Source: an uncultured Bacilli bacterium
GTDB taxonomy: Bacteria; Bacillota_I; Bacilli_A; RF39; UBA660
Length of the DNA: 19,086 nt
Reading direction: 5' to 3'
Assembly (NCBI GenBank): GCA_944329545.1
Contig: CALVIK010000042.1
Coordinates: 1 to 19,086, forward strand
Of the stretch, positions 1 through 6,901 are shown piece by piece. The position numbers and the translations under genes are program-made. Positions within the stretch are counted from its first letter, which is position 1, and every line of letters begins with the position of its first letter. The notes beneath the pieces were generated by a model. That model was not told the DNA's origin and ran no database searches. It saw only the letters and a program-made list of their open reading frames with translations.

Positions 1-1880
1 CTGATTATGATTATACTGATGGCACTAATGAAAAAGATGTAACTATTACGAACACTTTAACTAAAGGTAGTTTAACTATTAGTAAAACAGTTAGTGGAAA
101 TGCTGGTGAAACAGATAGAGATTTTACTTTTAAAATTGAATTATTTAAAGAAGGCGTAGAAGTTACGGAAACCTTTAATTATACGGGAAGTAAAGAAGGG
201 ACTATTACTTCAGGGTCTTCAGTTACTTTAAAACATAACGAAAGTATTATTATAAATAATCTTCCAGTTGGAACGACTTATAAAGTAACCGAAATAGAAG
301 CTAATACTGATGGTTATGTGACAGAATCTACTAATGATGATGGAACAATTAACTATGGTAATCAAAATGTTTCGTTTACCAATACTAAAAATGAAACGGC
401 TAAAGGTAGTTTAACTATTAAAAAAATTGTCAGTGGTGATGCTGGTGAAACAGAACGAAATTTTACTTTTAAAATTGAACTATTTAAAGAAGGCGTAGAA
501 CTAGCTGATACCTTTAATTATACGGGAAGTAAAGAAGGAACAATTACTTCAGGAGAAGCAGTTACTTTAAAACATAATGAAAGCATTACGATAAGTAATC
601 TTCCAGTTGGAACGACCTATAAAGTAACCGAAATAGAAGCAAATACTGATGGCTATATTACGGAAAGTGTTAATAGTGAAGGAACCATACCTGAAAATGA
701 TATCACAGCGCAGTTTACTAACACGAAAAATATTGAAAAAGGTAGCTTAACACTTAGTAAAATAGTTTCTGGTAATGCTGGTGAAACAGACCGTGATTTT
801 ACTTTTAAAATTGAACTATTTAAAGAAGGCGTAGAACTAGCTGATACCTTTAATTATACGGGAAGTAAAGAAGGGACAATTACTTCAGGAGATGAAATTA
901 CTTTAAAACATAATGAAAATATTACGATAAATAATCTTCCAGTTGGTACGGCTTATAAAGTAACCGAAATAGAAGCTAATACTGATGGTTATACGACAGA
1001 AAGTGTTAATAACGAAGGAACAATTAGTAAAGAGGGAACCGCTGTTACTTTCACTAATACTAAAAATGAAATACCAAAAGGTAGTTTAACAATAAAGAAA
1101 ACGGTTTCTGGTAATGCTGGTGAAACAGATCGCGACTTTACTTTTAAAGTTGAACTATTTAAAGAAGGCGTAGAACTAGCTGATACCTTTAATTATACGG
1201 GAAGTAAAGAAGGAACAATTACTTCAGGGGGGTTAGTTACTTTAAAACATAATGAAAATATTACGATAAATAATCTTCCAGTTGGAACGACTTATAAAGT
1301 AATAGAAATAGAAGCAAATACTGATGGCTATATCACCAATAGCATTAATGAAACAGGAACGATTCAAAAAGGAAATATAACCGCTAGTTTTGAAAATAAT
1401 AAAACCGTTATAGAGGTAATTAAAGGCTTTTTAACTATTAATAAAACAGTTACTGGTAGCGGAGATAAAAACAAAGAATTTAGTTTTAAAGTTGAATTTA
1501 CTGATGAAAATGGTAATGCAATAGCAGGAGCCTTTGCCTATACTGACAGTAAAACCGGATTAATTGCTTCCGGCGAAATCATTACTTTAAAACATAATGA
1601 AAGTATTACAATAGTAGATCTTCCAGTTGGCGTAAATTATAAAGTAACCGAAATAGAAGCTAATACTGATGGTTATATAACTACAAGTAAAAACGCTAGT
1701 GGAATAATTACTCAAGCCGGCGCTTCAGCAACAATAAATAATAATAAAGAAGAAAAACAAAAAAAAGAAATTTATATTCCAAAAACTGGTAATGATAATA
1801 ATATATTTATCTATACTATTACTTCTATAATGTCTTTCGGAACTTTTATCTATTTATATCGAAGGAAAAATAATGCGTAA
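1..1880 (+). CDS. Repeat-built, sortase-anchored surface protein (5' end outside window)
   Basis: The reading frame is open from base 3 to the TAA at 1878-1880, so only the C-terminal ~625 residues are visible; the Met at 318 lies inside a repeat and is not the start. Five repeats of about 112-115 residues begin at bases 66, 405, 741, 1080 and 1425, each opening with a KGSLTI-like strand and closing with a YKVTEIEA..DGY strand. This resembles the Cna-B-like/DUF7601 domains of Gram-positive adhesins and pilins, where a Lys on the first strand and a Glu near YKVTE can form an isopeptide bond (family knowledge, not shown here). The C-terminus has an IPKTG sorting signal, a hydrophobic segment and a YRRKNNA tail, the standard layout for sortase attachment to peptidoglycan. 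The last 8 bases overlap the sortase gene. Role inferred: stalk of an adhesin or pilus-like protein. Domain family name is moderately sure; surface anchoring is strongly supported. Confidence 0.88.
   Translation, partial: DYDYTDGTNEKDVTITNTLTKGSLTISKTVSGNAGETDRDFTFKIELFKEGVEVTETFNYTGSKEGTITSGSSVTLKHNESIIINNLPVGTTYKVTEIEANTDGYVTESTNDDGTINYGNQNVSFTNTKNETAKGSLTIKKIVSGDAGETERNFTFKIELFKEGVELADTFNYTGSKEGTITSGEAVTLKHNESITISNLPVGTTYKVTEIEANTDGYITESVNSEGTIPENDITAQFTNTKNIEKGSLTLSKIVSGNAGETDRDFTFKIELFKEGVELADTFNYTGSKEGTITSGDEITLKHNENITINNLPVGTAYKVTEIEANTDGYTTESVNNEGTISKEGTAVTFTNTKNEIPKGSLTIKKTVSGNAGETDRDFTFKVELFKEGVELADTFNYTGSKEGTITSGGLVTLKHNENITINNLPVGTTYKVIEIEANTDGYITNSINETGTIQKGNITASFENNKTVIEVIKGFLTINKTVTGSGDKNKEFSFKVEFTDENGNAIAGAFAYTDSKTGLIASGEIITLKHNESITIVDLPVGVNYKVTEIEANTDGYITTSKNASGIITQAGASATINNNKEEKQKKEIYIPKTGNDNNIFIYTITSIMSFGTFIYLYRRKNNA
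66..1770 (+). repeat. Five tandem ~339-bp in-frame coding repeats
   Basis: Repeat units start at 66, 405, 741, 1080 and 1425 (spacings 339, 336, 339 and 345 bases, all multiples of 3). Units 2, 3 and 4 are nearly identical at DNA level over their central part: from the FTFKIELFKEG codons to the TITSG codons only about one silent base differs between units 2 and 3. The fifth unit is clearly diverged. This pattern suggests recent duplication or gene conversion among the middle units. Confidence 0.9.
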
Positions 1881-2538
1881 AATTTTAATGCTGATTTGTA
1901 TAATTATTGGGGTTTTTTGCTTAAGCCAAATAATTATCAGCTTGTTTGATAAACATGAGGGTACTAGTTTTTATAATAGTACTCTTCCTTCACATAATGA
2001 AGACTTTTTAAAAGACTTAAAGCGTGATTATAAAGATGTTAAAGGATATATTGAGATAAAAGGAACTAATATTAACTATCCTATCGTTCAAAGCACTGAT
2101 AATGATTATTATTTAAATCATTTGCCAAATGGTGAAAAAAACAAGATGGGGTCTATTTATTTAGATTATCGTAATAATGATTTTGAAGATGAAAATACTA
2201 TTATATATGGTCATAATATGAATGATGGTACTATGTTTAGTGAATTGGAAAACTATAAAAAGCAAGATTATTATGAAAAGCATCAAGAGTATTTAATATA
2301 TACTGCTAAAGAAAAAATAAAAGTAAAAATAGTTGCTGCTTATATAGCAGATGCTGCTAAAGAAAGCTTACCAATTAATTTTCAAAATAAGGAAAAAGAA
2401 AAATATATTAACGATATAAAAAAAAGAAATATTTTAAACAGTCAAATAGAAATAACTGATGAAAAAATAATTACTTTATGTACTTGTGCGGATACTTATG
2501 ATACTTCTAGACTTATTTTAATTGGCATTCCTACTTGA
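1873..2538 (+). CDS. Class B-type sortase
   Basis: Membrane-bound cysteine transpeptidase that cuts sorting signals and links the protein to the cell wall or a pilus. Residues 4-25 form one N-terminal membrane segment, followed by the extracellular sortase fold. The catalytic His is H114 in IIYGHNM, the Cys is C205 in the TLCTC motif (classically TLSTC in class B), and the Arg is R213 in DTSRLILIG. The length of 221 residues and the MF.EL..Y....YY..H segment after the His fit class B. The ATG overlaps the surface protein gene by 8 bases, with AAGGA at 1862-1866 as ribosome site, so the two are translationally coupled. The obvious substrate is the IPKTG protein next door. Class B enzymes classically use NPQTN-type signals, though (S/P)PXTG-type variants are known. 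The stop codon lies in the -35 box of the next operon. Confidence 0.9.
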   Translation: MRKILMLICIIIGVFCLSQIIISLFDKHEGTSFYNSTLPSHNEDFLKDLKRDYKDVKGYIEIKGTNINYPIVQSTDNDYYLNHLPNGEKNKMGSIYLDYRNNDFEDENTIIYGHNMNDGTMFSELENYKKQDYYEKHQEYLIYTAKEKIKVKIVAAYIADAAKESLPINFQNKEKEKYINDIKKRNILNSQIEITDEKIITLCTCADTYDTSRLILIGIPT

Positions 2539-2562
2539 CAAAGTACTATAATGTGATAAAAT
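2535..2562 (+). promoter_or_regulatory. Sigma-A promoter of the thrS operon
   Basis: A perfect TTGACA (-35) at 2535-2540 is followed, after 16 bases, by TAAAAT (-10) at 2557-2562, which is preceded by TGA (2554-2556), an extended -10. The -35 box contains the TGA stop codon of the sortase gene (2536-2538). Transcription should start near 2569, just before the T-box leader. Confidence 0.75.
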
Positions 2563-2569
2563 AAAATTG

Positions 2570-2772
2570 TAAATGTGATGAAAAGGACAAAATTATTAAA
2601 AAGTGTTTTAAGCGAGTTAGGAATTGGTGGAAGCCTAATAAATAACTTTAATAATTACTACCTTGAAGCAGAGTGTGAAAACATCTCCGGTATAGGCCGT
2701 TATCTTAATTAAGAAGTAAAAAGGATGGTACCGCGTTATTTCGCTCCTTACAGTTGTAAGGAGCTTTTTATT
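2570..2772 (+). promoter_or_regulatory. T-box riboswitch leader, threonine-specific
   Basis: The leader senses uncharged tRNA and controls the downstream aminoacyl-tRNA synthetase operon by attenuation. Visible hallmarks: a GTGATGAAAAGGAC Stem I base, the GGTGGAAGCC apical loop type, the T-box proper AAGGATGGTACCGCG at 2721-2735, and a terminator hairpin at 2743-2764. The most likely specifier codon is ACT (Thr) at 2657-2659, followed by the expected purine A2660 and the closing CCTT strand that can pair with AAGG near the 5' end. ACC at 2660-2662 is the alternative and also means threonine. TGGT in the T-box can pair with the ACCA end of tRNA-Thr. Confidence 0.93.
2743..2770 (+). terminator. 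T-box attenuator terminator
   Basis: Perfect 9-bp stem GCTCCTTAC (2743-2751) and GTAAGGAGC (2756-2764) with an AGTT loop, followed by TTTTTATTT. It is the alternative to the antiterminator formed by the T-box sequence just upstream. Confidence 0.93.
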
Positions 2773-2785
2773 TGGAGGAATTTTA

Positions 2786-3229
2786 ATGAATAAAAAATTA
2801 GTAAAACAACAACAATCTATATCAATGGAAAAATTTCTAAGGAATTATTGTCACTTAGAAAACGATTATTTAATCGATATGTTATCCGCACTTTCTCATA
2901 AAGAGTTAAAAGAAGTGTGCCGCGAAATTTATAAATTAAAACTTATGACTTTACCGTTTGAAGAAGTTAGTACGGAAGATATTAATTCAGGGGAAGTTTT
3001 GTTTGTTAGTGATGCTTTTTATAATCCCGCACCTTATAAAAATCCATTAAAAGAAAATGTTAGGGAAATATTTTCCCAGCCAGTAAATAAAGAAAGAACG
3101 AAAGACTTAGAAAATGAAGAAAAGTATGAAGATATAATTGATGCAATCGAAGATAATTTTGGTAATGAAAATGTTGATATTAGTAGTATTGGTTCTTTTA
3201 ATTTGCCAAAAGTAAGGAGGAAAAAATAA
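2786..3229 (+). CDS. Unknown 147-residue protein, first gene of the threonine T-box operon
   Basis: I do not recognise this protein. It is soluble, has no signal peptide or membrane segment, and has an N-terminal helical half (residues ~10-60, SMEKFLRNYC to YKLKLMTLP). A Pro/Asn-rich middle (FYNPAPYKNP, ~80-90), an acidic stretch (~105-135) and a basic KVRRKK tail follow. A strong GGAGG ribosome site sits 20 bases after the T-box terminator, so this is the first gene induced by threonine starvation. Its TAA shares one base with the thrS ATG (TAATG), and the thrS ribosome site AAGGAGG is inside its last codons, so the two genes are translationally coupled. It does not look like the TGS domain missing from the adjacent ThrRS. 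Function unknown. Confidence 0.85.
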   Translation: MNKKLVKQQQSISMEKFLRNYCHLENDYLIDMLSALSHKELKEVCREIYKLKLMTLPFEEVSTEDINSGEVLFVSDAFYNPAPYKNPLKENVREIFSQPVNKERTKDLENEEKYEDIIDAIEDNFGNENVDISSIGSFNLPKVRRKK

Positions 3230-4980
3230 TGATAGATATAAAAAAAGATGAAAATTTAAGCATTTTGAATCATAGTTGTGCGCATTTACTCGCGCATGCG
3301 GTTAAACATTTGTATAAAGACGCTAAATTTTGGGTTGGCCCCGCTATTAGTGAAGGTTTTTACTATGATATAGATTTAGGAGACCGAGTAATAAGCGTGG
3401 ATGATTTAGAAAAAATCACGAAAGAGATGAAAAAAATAGCTAAAAGCGATAAATTAATTAAAAAAATTGAATTATCAAAAGAAGAAGCTTTAGAAACATT
3501 TAAAGATGATCCATATAAAATATCTTTAATTAAGGAAATGGGTGATAAGGAAATTATTTCTGCTTATAAACAAGACGATTTTATCGATTTATGTAAAGGA
3601 CCTCATGTTAAAAGTACTAAAGCTTTAAAACATTTTAAACTTTTAAAAGTAAGTGGTGCTTATTATAAAGGCGATTCTAAAAATAAAGTGCTGCAAAGAA
3701 TTTATGGTGTATGTTATCCAACTAGTGAAGAGTTAGAAGAACATTTAAAATGTTTAGAAGAAGCCAAAGAGCGCGATCACCGAAAAATTGGTAAAGATTT
3801 AGATCTTTTTATGACTTCTGATTTAGTTGGTAAAGGTCTGCCACTTTGGCTTCCTAATGGGGCTACTGTTAGATGTGAACTTGAAAATTATATTCGTGAA
3901 AAAGAAATTAAAGAAGGTTACCATCATGTTTATACTCCAAGTTTAGGGAGCGTTGATTTATATAAAACTAGTGGACACTGGGATCATTATAAAGATGATA
4001 TGTTTCCAGTTATGGAAATGGATAGTGAACAACTCGTTTTAAGGCCAATGAACTGTCCACATCATATGCTCGTTTATAAAAATCATCTTCATTCATATCG
4101 CGATTTACCGATTAGAATTGGCGAACTAGCTCCGGATTTTCGTTATGAAGCTAGCGGAGCGGTTTGCGGGCTTGAACGCGTTCGTCAAATGTGTCAAAAT
4201 GATGCCCATTTATTCGTTAGACCTGATCAAATTAAAGAAGAAGTAGCTAAAGTTGTTAATTTAATTTTAGCCGTTTATGAGGATTTTCATATTACCGATT
4301 ATGAATTTAGATTATCATTAAGGGATAAAGAAAACAAAGAAAAATACTTTGACGATGATGAAATGTGGGAAAAAGCCGAAAGTGAACTGCGTAAAGTGTT
4401 AACTGAACTTAATTTAAATTTTTATGAAGCTAAAGGTGAAGCCGCTTTTTATGGGCCTAAATTAGATGTTCAGATAAAATCAGCTATTGGTCATGATGTT
4501 ACTTTATCAACTTGTCAATTAGATTTTTTACTTCCAGAACGATTTGATTTAACATATACTGATGAACATGGTGCTAAAGTAAGACCTGTCGTGATTCATA
4601 GAGCTATATTAGGCACTTTTGACAGATTTATGGCGTATTTAATTGAAGAGACAAAAGGGGCCTTTCCAACTTGGCTCGCGCCAATTCAAGTAAATATTAT
4701 TCCGGTAAATAATGAATATCATTTAGAATATGCTAGCGAAATTTATAATTTACTTAAAGATAATAATATTAGAGTAAAATTAGATAATCGTGATGAAAAA
4801 CTTGGTTATAAAATGCGAGAAAGTGTTACTCATAAAATACCGTTTGCTTTAATTTTAGGTGATAAAGAAAAAGAAAATAAAACAATAAGTTATCGAAAAT
4901 ATGGAACAGAAGAAACAATTACTTTAAGTAAAGAAGAATTTTTAAATTTTCTTTTAGATATTATAAAAAATAAAAAGTAG
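3229..4980 (+). CDS. thrS: Threonyl-tRNA synthetase lacking the TGS (N1) domain
   Basis: Cytoplasmic class II synthetase charging tRNA-Thr. At 583 residues it is about 60 shorter than the usual ~640. The protein starts directly in the N2 editing domain: the HxxxH motif is H15/H19 (HSCAH), with partner motif LCKGPH (C122, H126). The catalytic core follows from ~residue 190 with zinc ligands C276 (RPMNCPHHM), H327 (NDAHLF) and H457 (VIHRAI). Motif 2 is FRYEASG and motif 3 is HRAILGTFDRF. The C-terminal anticodon-binding domain spans ~485-583. The ATG at 3229 has AAGGAGG at 3214-3220, and an in-frame TAA at 3199-3201 rules out a longer protein, so the N-terminal TGS domain is truly absent rather than mis-annotated. 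Expression is controlled by the threonine T-box. Editing and aminoacylation should both be retained. Confidence 0.97.
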   Translation: MIDIKKDENLSILNHSCAHLLAHAVKHLYKDAKFWVGPAISEGFYYDIDLGDRVISVDDLEKITKEMKKIAKSDKLIKKIELSKEEALETFKDDPYKISLIKEMGDKEIISAYKQDDFIDLCKGPHVKSTKALKHFKLLKVSGAYYKGDSKNKVLQRIYGVCYPTSEELEEHLKCLEEAKERDHRKIGKDLDLFMTSDLVGKGLPLWLPNGATVRCELENYIREKEIKEGYHHVYTPSLGSVDLYKTSGHWDHYKDDMFPVMEMDSEQLVLRPMNCPHHMLVYKNHLHSYRDLPIRIGELAPDFRYEASGAVCGLERVRQMCQNDAHLFVRPDQIKEEVAKVVNLILAVYEDFHITDYEFRLSLRDKENKEKYFDDDEMWEKAESELRKVLTELNLNFYEAKGEAAFYGPKLDVQIKSAIGHDVTLSTCQLDFLLPERFDLTYTDEHGAKVRPVVIHRAILGTFDRFMAYLIEETKGAFPTWLAPIQVNIIPVNNEYHLEYASEIYNLLKDNNIRVKLDNRDEKLGYKMRESVTHKIPFALILGDKEKENKTISYRKYGTEETITLSKEEFLNFLLDIIKNKK

Positions 4981-4986
4981 GACTTT

Positions 4987-5811
4987 ATGTTAGGCGCGAT
5001 TATTGGTGATTTGGTTGGCTCAGTTTATGAATACGATGAATTTGTCAATAAAGAAATTAATTTATCTAAAAGACTTAGCATTTTAACTAAGGAAAAGTTA
5101 ATCGATGAAAATTCTTTTTATAGTGATGATACTATTTTAACAATAGCAGTTTTAAACGCTATTTTAAACAATATTCCTTATGAAGAAAATTTAAAAAAAT
5201 ATTGTTTAAAATATTATCGGCAAATACCAAATACTAAAGCTAATCATTTTAAATATATGTTTTCACCAGGTTTTATAAAATGGTGTCAAGGGAAAACTGA
5301 TGGCTGTAGTATTGGAAATGGGGCTTTAATGCGTCTTAGTCCAGTAGGATATTTATTTAATAATGAAAAAGATGTTTTAGAAGAGTCGATTAAAGCCACA
5401 AAACCTAGTCATAATTCTGCTTTAGCTTTGGATGCTAGTAAAATTATGACAAAGATAATTTTTAAAGCGCGGCAAGGAGTATCTAAAGAAATATTAAAAC
5501 AACAATTTTGTCCTGAATTTACTTTAGAAGATTTACAAAAAACAAATACCTTTGATAGTACTTGTTTGGTTTTAGATAAGTGCTTGCATATTCTTTTTAG
5601 CAGTAATAGTTTTGAAGAAGCTATTAGAAATGCTGTTTCTATCGGTGGTGATACTGATACGGTGGCCGCAATAACTGGTAGTATGGCTGAAGCATTATAT
5701 GGTATTGATGATAATATTAAAGATATAGCATTCGCCAAATTACCAAAATCTTTTCAACAAGATTTAACTAAAGGTTATCAGAAGATAAAAAATATTGACA
5801 GGGGGAAATAA
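4987..5811 (+). CDS. ADP-ribosylglycohydrolase (DraG/ARH) family protein
   Basis: Members remove ADP-ribose from proteins, nucleic acids or small molecules using two Mg2+ ions. The N-terminal MLGAIIGDLVGS, the first metal motif S46-D47-D48-T49 (YSDDTI), the GNGALMRLSPVG segment, SHNSALA, and the C-terminal metal motif with D222 and D224 (SIGGDTDT) are all present in the usual order. The length of 274 residues is normal for the family. The ATG is 6 bases after the thrS stop, with a TAGGA ribosome site overlapping that stop, so it belongs to the threonine T-box operon. The substrate cannot be told from sequence; no partner ADP-ribosyltransferase is visible in this window. An all-helical housekeeping or tRNA/nucleotide-linked role is speculative. 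Confidence 0.9.
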   Translation: MLGAIIGDLVGSVYEYDEFVNKEINLSKRLSILTKEKLIDENSFYSDDTILTIAVLNAILNNIPYEENLKKYCLKYYRQIPNTKANHFKYMFSPGFIKWCQGKTDGCSIGNGALMRLSPVGYLFNNEKDVLEESIKATKPSHNSALALDASKIMTKIIFKARQGVSKEILKQQFCPEFTLEDLQKTNTFDSTCLVLDKCLHILFSSNSFEEAIRNAVSIGGDTDTVAAITGSMAEALYGIDDNIKDIAFAKLPKSFQQDLTKGYQKIKNIDRGK

Positions 5812-5813
5812 TT

Positions 5814-6452
5814 ATGGAAAAATTAGAAACAAAAAAATTATATGTCGTAAGACCAATGAAATTAATAAAACATGTCGAAAATGTTAAATTAGAGTTTCCT
5901 TATAATGTAGCTGTAAAATTAGGATTAATGCAAGAAGATGGTAGTTGTTTTAAATTTGGCAGTCAAAAATTTCAGCGTCAAGTTTATAATACTGCGCGTT
6001 ACAATAGGGAAGAAGTTTTTGATAGTTTTAGTAAAGATATTACAATTGCTAAAAAAGAAAAATCTTTAACAAAATTCTTTTATCAAGATATTTTTAGTAA
6101 TAATAAATTTAAATTATATTGGCCATATGCGCCTTATGAAAACTCATCTACTATTTCTTTGGCACAAAAAGAAGCCGTTGTTATTGATAAATATATTAAT
6201 AATTTATGGGAATCTTTTAAAGAAGTAGGCGAAAATTTACCTGATGAATTATCGCTTAAAGAGCTTGAATATTTAAAACAAGCTTTAGTAAAATATTCAT
6301 CTGATTTTCAAATAACATTTACGCACGAAAGACCAAATCAACTTTATAGAGATAATGTTTCTTTTGGTAGTTTCGCATACGATAAAAATGGATTTAAACA
6401 AGAACCTAAAATAACTAATAAAGTTAAAATAAAAGAAAAAAACTTTAATTAG
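5814..6452 (+). CDS. Unknown 212-residue protein, last gene of the thrS operon
   Basis: I do not recognise a family. The protein is soluble and basic, without signal peptide or membrane helix. It has a mixed N-terminal part (LYVVRPMKLI, KLEFPYNVAVKLGL, residues ~8-50), an aromatic middle (KLYWPYAPYENSS, ~100-115), a helical part (QKEAVVIDKYINNLWESF; LKELEYLKQALVKYS) and a Lys-rich tail. It starts 2 bases after the preceding stop, with AGGGGG as ribosome site, so it is co-transcribed with thrS and the ADP-ribosylglycohydrolase. The TAG stop lies inside the terminator hairpin shared with the convergent zinc-ribbon gene. It is a real gene by its coupling and codon use; function unknown. Confidence 0.82.
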   Translation: MEKLETKKLYVVRPMKLIKHVENVKLEFPYNVAVKLGLMQEDGSCFKFGSQKFQRQVYNTARYNREEVFDSFSKDITIAKKEKSLTKFFYQDIFSNNKFKLYWPYAPYENSSTISLAQKEAVVIDKYINNLWESFKEVGENLPDELSLKELEYLKQALVKYSSDFQITFTHERPNQLYRDNVSFGSFAYDKNGFKQEPKITNKVKIKEKNFN

Positions 6453-6473
6453 AATTACTAGTTAAAGTTTTTT
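6437..6473. terminator. Bidirectional terminator holding both convergent stop codons
   Basis: AAAAAACTTTAA at 6437-6448 pairs perfectly with TTAAAGTTTTTT at 6462-6473. The stem can extend inward to 6452/6458 (one T-G wobble), leaving the 5-base loop AATTA. It has a T-run on both strands. The TAG of the plus-strand gene (6450-6452) and the TAA of the minus-strand gene (6472-6474) both overlap the hairpin. Confidence 0.9.
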
Positions 6474-6747
6474 AATCGCCAAAAATATCGAAAATATCAC
6501 CAAAGACAGATTCTTTTTTCTTTTTATGATTATATTTAGAATTTTTGTGTTTACTATAATCATGAGAATCTTTATAATCATCATATTTTTGGTTATTTTC
6601 CTTTATATAATTTTTTTCTTTTTCAATAATTTTATCAAGTTCACCACGGTCAAGCCAAATGCCTCGGCATTCGGGACAATAATCAATAGAAACACCTTGT
6701 TTTTCACTCATTAAAAGGGTTACATTTTGACATACTGGACATTTCAT
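6472..6747 (-). CDS. Small zf-TFIIB-type zinc-ribbon protein
   Basis: A 91-residue protein with two CxxC knuckles, CPVC (residues 3-6) and CPEC (24-27), followed by RGIWLDRGELDKI. This is the signature of the bacterial zf-TFIIB (PF13453-type) family of small zinc-binding proteins. The rest is a charged, His/Lys/Tyr-rich low-complexity region (~45-80) and a short amphipathic tail ending FGDIFDIFGD. No function is established for the family; a nucleic-acid or protein-binding role is inferred from the zinc ribbon and basic tail. The minus-strand ribosome site AAGGAGGAA lies just upstream of the ATG. It converges on the thrS operon and shares its terminator. Confidence 0.88.
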   Translation of the reverse strand: MKCPVCQNVTLLMSEKQGVSIDYCPECRGIWLDRGELDKIIEKEKNYIKENNQKYDDYKDSHDYSKHKNSKYNHKKKKESVFGDIFDIFGD

Positions 6748-6769
6748 AATTATTCCTCCTTCTGTTTAT

Positions 6770-6798
6770 ATTATACTAAAATATCATGAAATTTAAAT
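6770..6798 (-). promoter_or_regulatory. Possible promoter of the zinc-ribbon gene
   Basis: Reading the minus strand, TATAAT occupies 6775-6770, about 23 bases before the start codon. The -35 region 17 bases further (6798-6793) is a poor match (ATTTAA), so this rests mainly on the -10 box and position. Confidence 0.4.
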
Positions 6799-6866
6799 GA
6801 AAAAAGAGTTTTTTCTTAAATATTTTCATTAAAAAGAATAAGTTTCTTTTATTTTCTAGGGAAAAA

Positions 6867-6875
6867 TGGTATAAT
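6867..6875 (+). promoter_or_regulatory. Extended -10 promoter of lysS
   Basis: TGGTATAAT (extended -10, TATAAT at 6870-6875) lies 27 bases before the lysS ATG. There is no good -35 box (TTTTAT-type at 17-bp spacing). The whole 154-base intergenic stretch holds only this and the divergent promoter; no T-box or other leader RNA is seen. Confidence 0.6.
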
Positions 6876-6901
6876 TATATAAGTAATTTGGAGGTGTATT
6901 T

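Noticed and set aside
66..1770. CRISPR-like array
   Set aside because: The repeats are ~339 bp, in frame and coding, with no spacers; no CRISPR array or cas gene is seen anywhere in the window.
2547..2552. TATAAT as the -10 box of the thrS operon
   Set aside because: It is only 6 bases from the TTGACA at 2535; TAAAAT at 2557 with an extended TG fits the spacing. A TTGACA is also absent at proper distance before 2547.
6526..6714. 62-codon plus-strand ORF, very hydrophobic
   Set aside because: It is the antisense shadow of the Lys/His-rich zinc-ribbon gene, without a ribosome site; the hydrophobic residues come from complementing AAA-type codons.
6748..6901. Lysine riboswitch or T-box before lysS
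   Set aside because: Only 154 bases shared with a divergent promoter, with the transcription start about 20 bases before the ATG; no T-box core sequence or attenuator hairpin is present.
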